Positions 43,213 through 52,020 of a DNA stretch of 64,000 bases are shown here, in pieces. Each line of letters opens with the position of its first letter. Position 1 is the stretch's first letter. The translations under genes and the position numbers were made by a program. Source of the DNA: Bacteroidetes bacterium 43-16 (GTDB lineage Bacteria; Bacteroidota; Bacteroidia; Chitinophagales; Chitinophagaceae); contig MKTB01000018.1 of assembly GCA_001897525.1 (NCBI GenBank), forward strand, positions 62,001 to 126,000, written 5' to 3'. A model generated the notes under the pieces. That model was given only the letters and a program-made list of their open reading frames with translations, was not told where the DNA came from and did no database searches.

Positions 43213-44646
43213 TTGGACATTAAATCAAAACGTACATCAGCAAAATTAAAATTGATCAGCATCGATGTTATCACGGCAATGATAGCATGGTTGATATTCT
43301 GGCTGCACCGGCACGAAGTGCTTAAGGTGAAATTTCCCGATATTTACTATAGTGATCGGTTCACCGCCAGGGATTATGTGATCATCCTGGTGGCCATTCC
43401 TCTATTCTGGTTTGCCATCTATACCCTTTCCGGTACCTATTTTAATGTTTATAAAAAATCAAGGCTGCAGGAGGCTTTCCGGAGTTTTATCTCTTCTTTT
43501 ATAGGCGTTACCATCATAGGTTTATTTGTTTTTGCCGATGATACCGGCAGTTTCAAATACTTTTTTGAGATCACCTCCTGGTATTTCCTGGTACATTTCG
43601 GCATCCTGGTTACCTGCAGGAGCATTTACCTGGGCAGCACCAAAAAGAAACTCAAAAACAAAGAAATATGGTTCAATACCATAATTGTAGGCAATAACGG
43701 CAAAGCCAAAGATGTCTTTTACAAGATCAACAACACGCCCAAGACCGCAGGATATAAAGTGGTGGGACTCGTAAGCCCCGATACCCATCAGCTGACCCCT
43801 AATGAGCAGATCGCCGGCCTTGATTACCTGGGAGAACTCAATAATATTGAACAGATCATCGACCAATATGAAGTAGACCAGGTCGTGCTGGCCCTCGACA
43901 CCTCTGAGCGTAAGCTGATCGAGTCGATCCTGGTAAAACTGAGCTATAAGCAGGTAGAAGTAAAGGTAATGCCCGAATTGTATGATATCATTTCCGGTAT
44001 GGTACGCACCTCCAATGTCTTTGACAATGTGATGCTCAGCATCTCGCCGGAGCTGATCCCCGACTGGCAGAAAGTGATCAAAAGAACCATTGACATAGGA
44101 GCCTCTGCTTTTGCACTCATCCTCCTAAGTCCTGTCTACCTTTTAAATGCCATTATGGTACGCCGCTCCTCCTCCGGGCCTATATTCTATTTCCAGGAAA
44201 GGATCGGCTTAAGCGGCAAACCCTTTAAGATCATAAAATTCCGCTCCATGTATATGGACTCCGAAGCGCAGGGACCCGCATTATCCAGCGATAAAGATCC
44301 CCGTATTACCCCCTGGGGACGCATCATGCGCAAGTGGCGCTTTGATGAATTGCCCCAGTTTTACAATGTGCTCAAAGGAGAAATGTCACTGGTAGGACCA
44401 AGGCCGGAGCGCAAACACTTTATAGATATCATCAGTGAAAAACATCCCCACTACAAATACCTCCACCGGGTAAAACCGGGTATTACCTCCTGGGGCATGG
44501 TAAAATTCGGCTATGCAGAAAATGTAGACCAGATGGTGGAACGTATGAAGTACGACCTGCTTTATGTAGAGAACTGCTCCCTGATGCTGGATTTTAAGAT
44601 CATGATATTCACCCTTATTGTACTGTTCCAGGGGCGCGGAAAATAG
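43213..44646 (+). CDS. Polyprenyl-phosphate sugar-phosphate transferase (WcaJ/EpsL-like)
   Basis: 477 residues starting at TTG 43213. Four N-terminal membrane segments (about 12-30, 50-72, 90-108, 118-136), a Rossmann-like CoA-binding-type domain (about 150-270), a fifth segment (FALILLSPVYLLNAIMV) and the catalytic bacterial sugar transferase domain (PIFYFQERIGLSGKPFKIIKFRSM, FDELPQFYNVLKGEMSLVGPRPERKHF, HRVKPGITSWGMVKFGY). It links the first sugar-1-phosphate to undecaprenyl phosphate at the inner membrane for exopolysaccharide or O-antigen. The upstream Gfo/Idh-like gene is 6 bases away. Confidence 0.94.
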   Translation: MDIKSKRTSAKLKLISIDVITAMIAWLIFWLHRHEVLKVKFPDIYYSDRFTARDYVIILVAIPLFWFAIYTLSGTYFNVYKKSRLQEAFRSFISSFIGVTIIGLFVFADDTGSFKYFFEITSWYFLVHFGILVTCRSIYLGSTKKKLKNKEIWFNTIIVGNNGKAKDVFYKINNTPKTAGYKVVGLVSPDTHQLTPNEQIAGLDYLGELNNIEQIIDQYEVDQVVLALDTSERKLIESILVKLSYKQVEVKVMPELYDIISGMVRTSNVFDNVMLSISPELIPDWQKVIKRTIDIGASAFALILLSPVYLLNAIMVRRSSSGPIFYFQERIGLSGKPFKIIKFRSMYMDSEAQGPALSSDKDPRITPWGRIMRKWRFDELPQFYNVLKGEMSLVGPRPERKHFIDIISEKHPHYKYLHRVKPGITSWGMVKFGYAENVDQMVERMKYDLLYVENCSLMLDFKIMIFTLIVLFQGRGK

Positions 44647-44711
44647 CAAGAGATATATTTGCTTTTCCATATATTTTAATTAATATTGTATCTCACACAA
44701 AACGAAAAAAT

Positions 44712-45095
44712 ATGGAAAATCAAAACATGATCGGCTACTTCAAAAGAGGTCTTCAGAATTATGCAAATTTTAATGGCAGGGATACCAGGCCTCAATTCTG
44801 GTGGTATTATTTAGCTGTTATTATTATCAGTTTTATCGCAGGATTTGTTTCCGGATTGATCCAGGTTGAAATTTTAAGTACAATAGTTTCCCTTGTTTTT
44901 TTGATCCCTAACATTGCTGCCGGTGTAAGAAGAGTCCATGATGTGGGCAAAAGCGGTTGGTATATTTTAATTCCGATCTACAACATTATACTTTTAGCTA
45001 CAGAAGGAGAAGAGCAGGACAATGAATATGGTCCTAACCCGAGAAGAACAGATAAAAACACGTTTGACTTCGAAAACCAACAATTCCAGCAATAA
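44712..45095 (+). CDS. DUF805 membrane protein
   Basis: 127 residues. Signature GYFKRGLQNYANFNGRDTRPQFWWYYLAV at the start, two to three membrane segments, then the conserved AAGVRRVHDVGKSGWYILIPIYNIILL and GEEQDNEYGPNPR tail. DUF805 proteins are small inner-membrane proteins of unknown function. Single gene with a strong terminator. Confidence 0.93.
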   Translation: MENQNMIGYFKRGLQNYANFNGRDTRPQFWWYYLAVIIISFIAGFVSGLIQVEILSTIVSLVFLIPNIAAGVRRVHDVGKSGWYILIPIYNIILLATEGEEQDNEYGPNPRRTDKNTFDFENQQFQQ

Positions 45096-45110
45096 TCAAT
45101 ACCCTATAAA

Positions 45111-45146
45111 ACAATACCGGCCGGGAATAGTCCCGGCCGGTATTGT
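45111..45146. terminator. Strong bidirectional terminator
   Basis: Perfect 16-base arms (45111-45126, core ATACCGGCCGGGA; 45131-45146) with loop ATAG and T-run, between the DUF805 gene and the convergent dehydratase gene. Confidence 0.92.
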
Positions 45147-45165
45147 TTTACTAGAAACTTGCTCT

Positions 45166-45522
45166 TTATTGAAAGATTCCGCTCATTTTCATGATCGTTT
45201 GCTCCCCTTCTTTTAAACTTGCATTAAAGCTAAGTCCAGTTTTCCATTCTATATTCAGGTCCACAGCAGCTCCTGCTACAGGAACCAATACCTGCAAATA
45301 TTTAATCTGTGCCGCCTCCTGCAAGAACAAAGACCTGCTTAGAGCCTTTTCTGCCACCTCTTTGATCATTTGCAGCATACATACGCCCGGCACCACAGGC
45401 TGCCCGGGAAAATGTCCTTCAAAAATAGTATGGCCGGGATTGATTTCCAAGAGCGCTGCTATTCCCTTTTCTTCTTGTTTTATATGCTTTATCGTAAAAA
45501 AACTACTCTTCTGTAATATCAT
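45166..45522 (-). CDS. FabZ/ApeI-like hotdog-fold dehydratase
   Basis: 118 residues from ATG 45522. Hotdog core with the catalytic His loop GHTIFEGHFPGQPVVPGVCMLQMIKEVAEKAL. In FabZ the second catalytic residue is a Glu in PGVLxxEA; here the position reads Gln, so the active site is atypical, as in dehydratases of aryl-polyene or flexirubin pathways. It overlaps the lipoprotein gene before it by 20 bases and ends a three-gene transcript with LolA. Confidence 0.8.
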   Translation of the reverse strand: MILQKSSFFTIKHIKQEEKGIAALLEINPGHTIFEGHFPGQPVVPGVCMLQMIKEVAEKALSRSLFLQEAAQIKYLQVLVPVAGAAVDLNIEWKTGLSFNASLKEGEQTIMKMSGIFQ

Positions 45523-46195
45523 CAACAGTATTATTTTCTTCTTGAATCTTGCTTAAATCAATGCTGAAATTAGCTCTTAAATGTTTGATCCGGATGCGTT
45601 CTGCCAGGGTGTTGCTCCCTTTTGCCTGCTCCAGGTCTATGGTCACTACTTTACGCTTATCATCTGCATTTTCGATCTGCACAATATTGCCTTGATCAAA
45701 AATATAATATACAAAACCTTTCTCCAGCTCATACTTCAGGTAATCCATCCCCGAAGGATTATAATACAAACCAGCAGCAGGAGTTTTCAGGTTCCTGTAT
45801 AATAAAAATTCAAAATCCTTTTTCAAAGTCTTGATCAAAGCAGGTTTATTCATCTGGTCCATCACCTGGTAAACCGTAAACTTACCCGCTGTATCCCAGC
45901 CAAAATCAAAGAAAGAAACCCCCATCTGATTCTGGAATACCACCCGCTGCCCCCCGTCTTCCATCTGCTTGAAAAACAAAAGACCCGAGAGATGAAAACG
46001 TTTACCCAATGGCGTTTTTCCATACACCTGGCCACTGTAGAGCAAGCGATCAAAATGTACCTTCAACTGTTCCGGATCTGAAAACGAGTGCAGCTTTTCT
46101 GTACTGGTCTGCACTTGCAGGTTACGGTATAATTTAGGCCTGCAGGCAACCAAAGCGGCCAGGAATAATAAACTAACGTACAGAAAATAGCGCAT
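45503..46195 (-). CDS. Hypothetical lipoprotein in the LolA/dehydratase transcript
   Basis: 230 residues from ATG 46195. Lipoprotein signal MRYFLYVSLLFLAALVACRPK. Mature domain of long beta strands (VHFDRLLYSGQVYGKTPLGKRFHLSGLLFFKQMEDGGQRVVFQNQMGVSFFDFGWD), resembling a LolA/LolB-type half barrel, but I cannot assign a family. It overlaps both neighbours (23 bases with the LolA gene, 20 with the dehydratase gene), so the three products are translated together. Confidence 0.75.
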   Translation of the reverse strand: MRYFLYVSLLFLAALVACRPKLYRNLQVQTSTEKLHSFSDPEQLKVHFDRLLYSGQVYGKTPLGKRFHLSGLLFFKQMEDGGQRVVFQNQMGVSFFDFGWDTAGKFTVYQVMDQMNKPALIKTLKKDFEFLLYRNLKTPAAGLYYNPSGMDYLKYELEKGFVYYIFDQGNIVQIENADDKRKVVTIDLEQAKGSNTLAERIRIKHLRANFSIDLSKIQEENNTVDDITEE

Positions 46196-46814
46196 CAGCA
46201 AGATTAGTATTTAATTTCCGGTTGGAGAAACTCATTTCCGTATAATCTCCGCCGTTCTCTGTCATGATCAGTTTTACAACCTGGTTATCTGCTTTATTTA
46301 TGTACACATCTATGTTTTTAAACAAGCCTTTCACCGCGCTGCTCACCGGGCTCAGCGTCAGCAAATACTGTGCAGAAGAACCATAGGCTTTCACGCTAAA
46401 GTCTTTGTTGTTAAACACCGTCCCGCGCATACAATCCATCATGATCTTATTGACCGATTGCATGGTCAGGCTGTTGCGCGTATTGATCTTGGACACCTTA
46501 CCGTTTTCTTTTACCGAGATCATGCCCCCGTTCATCACCAGCAGATAGCTGAACGGGCTGGTGTACTCGATCCGCACCTTATCTGATTGCTTATAGTAAA
46601 ATTTACCTTTTGAACTTACCTTATCATTCAGCATTTTCATATGCTTCACCTGGCCAAAGTCGCTGCTGATACTCTGTGTAGCCTGGGCATTTTTTGCCAG
46701 GGCCTGCTGCAACGCACTTGTATTGGCCATCACCGAAAAACCTGCTTTTTGTGCCCGGACATTTAAGCTAAACGCCAGCAGCAATAAAACCACTATACCA
46801 ATTCTGTATTTCAT
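46173..46814 (-). CDS. LolA-like outer membrane lipoprotein carrier
   Basis: 213 residues with a signal peptide (MKYRIGIVVLLLLAFSLNVRAQ). LolA-like half barrel: SISSDFGQVKHMKMLNDKVSSKGKFYYKQSDKVRIEYTSPFSYLLVMNGG, where the family pattern is ..F.Q.K....L...S.G.F.......RI.Y..P..... It ferries a lipid or lipoprotein across the periplasm. In a cluster with a lipoprotein and a hotdog dehydratase it is more likely to carry an aryl-polyene-type lipid than to be the housekeeping LolA (inference). Confidence 0.87.
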   Translation of the reverse strand: MKYRIGIVVLLLLAFSLNVRAQKAGFSVMANTSALQQALAKNAQATQSISSDFGQVKHMKMLNDKVSSKGKFYYKQSDKVRIEYTSPFSYLLVMNGGMISVKENGKVSKINTRNSLTMQSVNKIMMDCMRGTVFNNKDFSVKAYGSSAQYLLTLSPVSSAVKGLFKNIDVYINKADNQVVKLIMTENGGDYTEMSFSNRKLNTNLADALFSVR

Positions 46815-46994
46815 TATATTGTATCTATTTATGAATCATCAAACTCTTGCAAAAGTAAAGCAATTCCAAAACTGTATCCGGTAGACGGTACACTTTAACA
46901 ATGCTATAATGCACATTTGATGAATTTAAGATTTCATTTTAAACCTAAAGTTTAATTTTATATCTAATATTTAACCATTAAAATATTTCGAACC

Positions 46995-47327
46995 TTGAAA
47001 AGTAAAGTATTCACACCTTTTAAGCGCCTGCGTAGTATGTTCAATGTGATCACAAAAGCACACATCATACTGCCCATGTTTAAAGATGTATTTGCCGGAA
47101 AATATAAATTACCCATAGGAAGGCTGTTGCTCTTCATCATCGCATTAGCTTATATGATATGGCCTATAGACATCATACCTGATTACATCGTTGTATTGGG
47201 CTGGCTTGACGACCTGATCATCTTTGGCTATGTGGCTAAATTCCTGGACGAAGAGCTCCGGAAATACAAGGAAGCCAAACTCCGTATGGAAGGAAAACCT
47301 GTGGTGCTTCCCGGAAAATGGAAGTAA
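46995..47327 (+). CDS. DUF1232 (YkvA-like) membrane protein
   Basis: 110 residues starting at TTG 46995 (ATG at 47037 is the alternative). DUF1232 signature: KYKLPIGRLLLFIIALAYMIWPIDIIPDYIVVLGWLDDLIIFGYVAKFLDEEL, with two short membrane helices and the DxIPD loop. Unknown function. Confidence 0.9.
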   Translation: MKSKVFTPFKRLRSMFNVITKAHIILPMFKDVFAGKYKLPIGRLLLFIIALAYMIWPIDIIPDYIVVLGWLDDLIIFGYVAKFLDEELRKYKEAKLRMEGKPVVLPGKWK

Positions 47328-47341
47328 TGTATTTAATTGAT

Positions 47342-47349
47342 TAAATTTG
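47342..47349 (+). promoter_or_regulatory. -7 element for the FAD oxidoreductase gene
   Basis: TAAATTTG, 24 bases before the ATG at 47374. A hairpin (TGCCG/CGGCA, 47348-47365, then T7) overlaps the expected start site and probably ends the upstream DUF1232 transcript. Confidence 0.5.
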
Positions 47350-47373
47350 CCGGCACTAAGTCGGCATTTTTTT

Positions 47374-48387
47374 ATGCAATCACCATACCCTATTCTTATT
47401 ATCGGACAAGGCATCGCAGGCACGCTGTTAAGCTATGAATTGCTTCAAAACAAGATTCCGTTCCGGGTGATCGACCATATCGATGACCGCTGTGCCAGCC
47501 GGGCCTCAGGCGCGGTGCTCAACCCCTACTCCGGCAGAACGATCAAGGGAATAAGCCGCAGAAGCCAGATGTACCAGGTAGCAAGGGCAAAGTACGAAGC
47601 CCTGCAACAGCTTATAGGCACACAAATACTGCACCATAACCCGCTTTTAGTATTTGATGGAGATGAACCTGGGAACTTCAATATGCCGGGAGCACTGCAG
47701 GCTTTCCGCGAGCAGGACCATGTACAGGCCTTTGAGGAAGTGGCCCTGGTAGACAATCTAATCCTTTTAAAAGAATGGCGTACCTTCCTGGAAACAAAGG
47801 GCTGTATCGAGGATCATTTATTTGACCCCGAGTTTTTACATTACACATCAGGTCCATTGAGCTATCGCGACCAGCAATACAGCAAAATCATTTTCTGTAC
47901 CGGTGTTGCGGCCCGTTCCCAGCCCTTCTTTTCCAACCTGCGTTTTACAGAAAACCGGGGCGATGTATTGATGCTGCAATCCGATCAACTGGACCAGGAC
48001 TATATTTATCAAAAAGATAAAATAAGATTGCTGCCCCGTGGTCACCATACATTTTGGTGTGGCAGTAATTACTTATGGGACTATGAAAATATGATCCCCA
48101 ACCAGGAATGGGCAGAACAAACCATCCGGCAACTCCAGGACTGGCTGGCCGTACCGGTAAATATCCTGGACCATTTTTGTGCCAAAAGGCCTACTACAGC
48201 CGGGCAGATCCCCTTCATCGGCTGGCATCCGCAGCTTCCCGGCATCGGCATTTGCAATGGCCTGGGCACAAAAGGCTTTTCTGCAGGGCCTATGTGGATC
48301 GAGAACTTTGTGCAGGAATCCGTTTTAAATGGACAAGCGGCTATGTTCCAATATGTATTAGACAAGTGGTGTCCACAGGTAATTTAA
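47374..48387 (+). CDS. FAD-dependent oxidoreductase, DAO family
   Basis: 337 residues from ATG 47374; an in-frame TTG at 47347 lies on the promoter element and is rejected. FAD-binding Rossmann motif YPILIIGQGIAGTLLSYELLQNKIPFRVID, then ASGAVLNPYSGR and, near the C-terminus, CAKRPTTAGQIPFIGWHPQLPGIGICNGLGTKGFSAGP, typical of D-amino-acid-oxidase-like and MnmC-type enzymes. Substrate unknown. Confidence 0.87.
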   Translation: MQSPYPILIIGQGIAGTLLSYELLQNKIPFRVIDHIDDRCASRASGAVLNPYSGRTIKGISRRSQMYQVARAKYEALQQLIGTQILHHNPLLVFDGDEPGNFNMPGALQAFREQDHVQAFEEVALVDNLILLKEWRTFLETKGCIEDHLFDPEFLHYTSGPLSYRDQQYSKIIFCTGVAARSQPFFSNLRFTENRGDVLMLQSDQLDQDYIYQKDKIRLLPRGHHTFWCGSNYLWDYENMIPNQEWAEQTIRQLQDWLAVPVNILDHFCAKRPTTAGQIPFIGWHPQLPGIGICNGLGTKGFSAGPMWIENFVQESVLNGQAAMFQYVLDKWCPQVI

Positions 48388-48420
48388 GAAATGTACAACG
48401 TCTGCTTGATACAAATCCAT

Positions 48421-48428
48421 TATATTTG
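48421..48428 (+). promoter_or_regulatory. -7 element for the DUF4175 gene
   Basis: TATATTTG, 25 bases before the ATG; no good -33 match. Confidence 0.4.
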
Positions 48429-48452
48429 AACTCAGATGACTTTTAAAGCCCG

Positions 48453-51400
48453 ATGAGCCATTACGATATAATCATACAAAAATTAGATGCATTTATCAGG
48501 AAATATTACCTCAACCAGTTAATCAGGGGGAGCTTAATATTTTTGGCGACCATTTTGCTCTATGTATTACTGGTCACCGTCGGCGAATACTTTTTCTATT
48601 TTTCGATACAGGTAAAATGGACCCTATTGAGCTTTTTCCTGGGCTTAGGTGCCCTGGCCCTGGTGATCTGGGTCATTATACCCCTGCTTAAGATCCGCAA
48701 GCTGGGCAAGGTCATCAGCCATGAGCAGGCAGCAACTATAGTTGGTGATTTTTTCCCGGAAATAGAAGACAAATTACTGAACGTACTACAATTAAAAAAG
48801 CAGCCCTCCAGCGCATTTGAAAGCCGGGAGCTGATAGAAGCCAGTATTGACCAGAGGGCGGGCAAGATCTCTGTATTGTCTTTTGGCAATGCCGTAGAAC
48901 TGCGCAAAAACAAGAAATATCTTCCTTACCTGGCCATCCCGGTCATCTCCGGCATCCTGATCTTTATCTTCGCCCCTAAAATATTTACCGAAGGCGGTTA
49001 CCGCCTGGCACAGCCTTCTGTCCTGTTTGCCAAACCGGCCCCTTTTTCTTTTGAAATTTTAAATAAAAACTTCGACCTCATACAAGGACAATCGTTCACC
49101 CTGCAGGCCAAATTCACCGGGAACAAATTGCCGCAGCAAATGTTCCTGGAAATAGAAGGCGAGCGCATAGCCATGCAGCAGGAAAAGACGAACCTGTACA
49201 CCTATACCTTTGACAAAGTCTATAAAAGCACCAAATTCAGGCTATACGCGGCAGACTATTACACCGAAACATACATCTTAAAGGTAAAACTGAAACCCGA
49301 ACTGCAGCAGATGCAGATGACCCTGACTTATCCTGCCTACACGGGCAAGACGAGCGAGGTCTTGCAGGGCCTTTCAGACATCAGCGTTCCGGCAGGTACT
49401 ACCATTACCTGGAATCTGCAGGCCGCTCACACCGACGGGATACGCATCCAGGCAGGAAGTATTGACCAGGCTTTTGTACAAAACGGCAATAAGTTTTCAT
49501 CTTCCGTAAAATTCATGTCCGGACTGCCTTATTACCTGTTACTATCCAATGAGCAGCAGGCCCAGGTGGATACTCTGAAATATAATGTACAGGTCATAGA
49601 AGATCAATACCCGCAGGTGGATATACAGGTCTTGAAAGACTCCACCCTCTCGCAGCAGATACTGATTACCGGCACAGCAGGTGATGACTACCTCGTGCGG
49701 CAAAATCTCTTTGTGTACCAGGTGCTGGACCAGAACCAGAAAGTGATCAAAACAGGTAATGTAGCCCTGAAATCCGGGGCACAGGTGGTACAGTTCACCC
49801 ACTATTTTGATGTAGGCACCTTACGCCTGGCACCGGGCCAGCAGGTAAACTATTTTGTGGAAGTATGGGATAATGATGCCGTGAATGGCAGCAAAAGCAG
49901 GCGCAGCCAGGTCATGAGCTGGAAAGCCCCGGCCCTGTACGAGATGGACAAGGCTATGACCGAGAATGCCGAAAAAATGAATGCCAGCATGAGTACCAGT
50001 GCCGCACAGGCAGAGGCTTTACGCGAAGAATTCAAAGACATGCAGAAAGAACTGATGGACCAGAACAGCTCGAGCTGGGAACGGAACCAGAAAATGCAGT
50101 CTATGCTGGATAAAAATCTACAGATCAAAAAAAATCTTGAAAACTTAAAGAAACGCCTGGAAGAACAGGAGAAGCAGGCAGATGCCAAAGAACTGAGCGA
50201 AGACTTTAAAGAAAAACAGGAAGCCATTAAAGAGCAGATCGACAACCTGAAGGATAAGCAACTGGAAGAACAAATGCAAAAATTGCAGGAAATGCTGCAA
50301 CAGAAAAACCAGCAAAACCAGATGCAACAGATGCAGCAAATGGAGCAGAACAACAAACTGTTCCAGATGGACATGGAGCGGCTGCAGGAGCTGATGAAAA
50401 AGCTGGAAATGCAACTGAACATGGAAAATGTTGCGAAAAAGCTGGAACAACTGGCGGCACAGCAAGAGAAAATAGAACAGGCAACAGAAAAAGGCGACCA
50501 ATCTAATGAAGCGCTGAAAAAAGAGCAGGATGCCCTGAAAAAAGAACTCGAAAAACTGATGAAGGAGAGTTCCGAAAAAATTGCGGAGCAGAACGAAAAG
50601 CTGGAAAAGCCCCAGGACCTTAAAGATATGGAAGAGGTGAAAGAGCAAGGCAATGAGGCAGGAAAGGATATGCAGCAAAGCAGTGAAGAGCTACAGAAAG
50701 ACAATAAATCATCCGCTAAAAAATCACAGCAACAAGCCAAAAACAAATTGGCAGAAATGAGTAAAAAGATGATGAATATGTCCTCCGGTATGGATATGGA
50801 ACAGATAGAACTGGACATAAAGGCTACCCGCCAACTGTTGACCAATCTCATCCGCTTCTCTTTTGACCAGGAAGAGCTGATGAATAAATTGCGCAGAACA
50901 AATACAAATAGTCCTCAGTACATAAGCCTGACCAAGGAGCAAAACAGGCTCAAGAACAATACGGCCATGATCAAGGATAGCCTGTTCTCGCTCAGCAAAA
51001 GGATATTCCAGATCGCTGCAACGATCAATAAAGAAACTTCCGACCTCGATAACAGGATCGCATTGGCCCTCCGTACCCTTGAAGCAAAAAGGACAGGCGA
51101 AGTGCTTACCCACCAGCAGTATGCCATGACGGCCGCCAACAATTTAGCTTTATTGCTCAATGAGTTATTGGCTAACCTGATGCAGCAGTCCTCTGCAGGC
51201 TCAGGAAGCGGGTCTTCCGGTAAGCCACAAAAAGGCAAAGGGCAGAGCTCCGGCTCCGGTATGATGAAAGACATCATCAGCGGGCAACAGGAAATGGGCA
51301 AAGGGCTTAATGGCCTGAAACAAGGCCAGGAAGGCAGCGGACAGCAGCAGGGAGGACAACCTGGTGGCGATAGCCAGGGGCAAGGCAGCAGCTCCTCCGG

Positions 51401-51851
51401 CGGTTCAGAAGGACAAGCGGAGCAGGTAGCGCGCCTGGCGCAGCAACAGGCTATGCTACGGAAAAAAGTGCAGGACCTGAACAATTTACTGAACAGCAAA
51501 GGCATGGGCGGCGGTGCCCTGTCAAAAGAAATCAGGGATATACAGGCTGCCATGGATAAAATGGAAACAGACCTCGTTTACCGTAAAGATGCCGGGGAGC
51601 TGCAGCGCCGCAACAAAGAGATCTTAACCCGGATGCTGGAAGCCGAGAAAGCCATCCAGGAGCAGGAGGAAGACAACAAGCGCAGTGCCGAGGCCGGCAA
51701 AGATGCTCCGAGGCCTATTCCTTCTGAATTATCAGAACATTTAAGACAACAGCAACAACTGTTCGAACAATATAAAAAAGGAATACCTGCCCTTAAACCA
51801 TTCTACCAGAAAATGGCGGAAGAATACTTACGTAAAGTACAACAGCCCTAA
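48453..51851 (+). CDS. DUF4175 coiled-coil membrane protein
   Basis: 1132 residues. Three N-terminal membrane segments (about 24-45, 55-77, 155-173), beta-rich Ig-like domains outside the membrane (about 185-480), then a long coiled coil with Gln/Lys/Glu repeats (about 495-790; NQQNQMQQMQQMEQNNK) and a Gly/Ser/Gln-rich linker (about 905-1000). DUF4175 is a widespread Bacteroidota family of unknown function. The Q/E/K bias creates long open frames on the opposite strand that are not genes. Confidence 0.9.
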   Translation: MSHYDIIIQKLDAFIRKYYLNQLIRGSLIFLATILLYVLLVTVGEYFFYFSIQVKWTLLSFFLGLGALALVIWVIIPLLKIRKLGKVISHEQAATIVGDFFPEIEDKLLNVLQLKKQPSSAFESRELIEASIDQRAGKISVLSFGNAVELRKNKKYLPYLAIPVISGILIFIFAPKIFTEGGYRLAQPSVLFAKPAPFSFEILNKNFDLIQGQSFTLQAKFTGNKLPQQMFLEIEGERIAMQQEKTNLYTYTFDKVYKSTKFRLYAADYYTETYILKVKLKPELQQMQMTLTYPAYTGKTSEVLQGLSDISVPAGTTITWNLQAAHTDGIRIQAGSIDQAFVQNGNKFSSSVKFMSGLPYYLLLSNEQQAQVDTLKYNVQVIEDQYPQVDIQVLKDSTLSQQILITGTAGDDYLVRQNLFVYQVLDQNQKVIKTGNVALKSGAQVVQFTHYFDVGTLRLAPGQQVNYFVEVWDNDAVNGSKSRRSQVMSWKAPALYEMDKAMTENAEKMNASMSTSAAQAEALREEFKDMQKELMDQNSSSWERNQKMQSMLDKNLQIKKNLENLKKRLEEQEKQADAKELSEDFKEKQEAIKEQIDNLKDKQLEEQMQKLQEMLQQKNQQNQMQQMQQMEQNNKLFQMDMERLQELMKKLEMQLNMENVAKKLEQLAAQQEKIEQATEKGDQSNEALKKEQDALKKELEKLMKESSEKIAEQNEKLEKPQDLKDMEEVKEQGNEAGKDMQQSSEELQKDNKSSAKKSQQQAKNKLAEMSKKMMNMSSGMDMEQIELDIKATRQLLTNLIRFSFDQEELMNKLRRTNTNSPQYISLTKEQNRLKNNTAMIKDSLFSLSKRIFQIAATINKETSDLDNRIALALRTLEAKRTGEVLTHQQYAMTAANNLALLLNELLANLMQQSSAGSGSGSSGKPQKGKGQSSGSGMMKDIISGQQEMGKGLNGLKQGQEGSGQQQGGQPGGDSQGQGSSSSGGSEGQAEQVARLAQQQAMLRKKVQDLNNLLNSKGMGGGALSKEIRDIQAAMDKMETDLVYRKDAGELQRRNKEILTRMLEAEKAIQEQEEDNKRSAEAGKDAPRPIPSELSEHLRQQQQLFEQYKKGIPALKPFYQKMAEEYLRKVQQP

Positions 51852-52020
51852 AGGAAAGAAAAAATCCCCCGGCTGAGCAACAAAGCAGCATCCCATATTT
51901 GTTGCATATAAGTTCGCCAAAAGCTGATCAGGGAAATAATCTGCCCGAATTTCTATTTACAGGATTCATTTTGTAAATTGCAGATAAGGCAATATCACAC
52001 AAACTTAAACCGGAAATTTC

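Noticed and set aside
49850-50851. 333-codon open frame on the minus strand
   Set aside because: It is antisense to the Gln/Lys/Glu coiled coil of the DUF4175 gene. Its Ser/Phe/Cys-rich product is the mirror of that codon bias, and nothing supports a start or a family.
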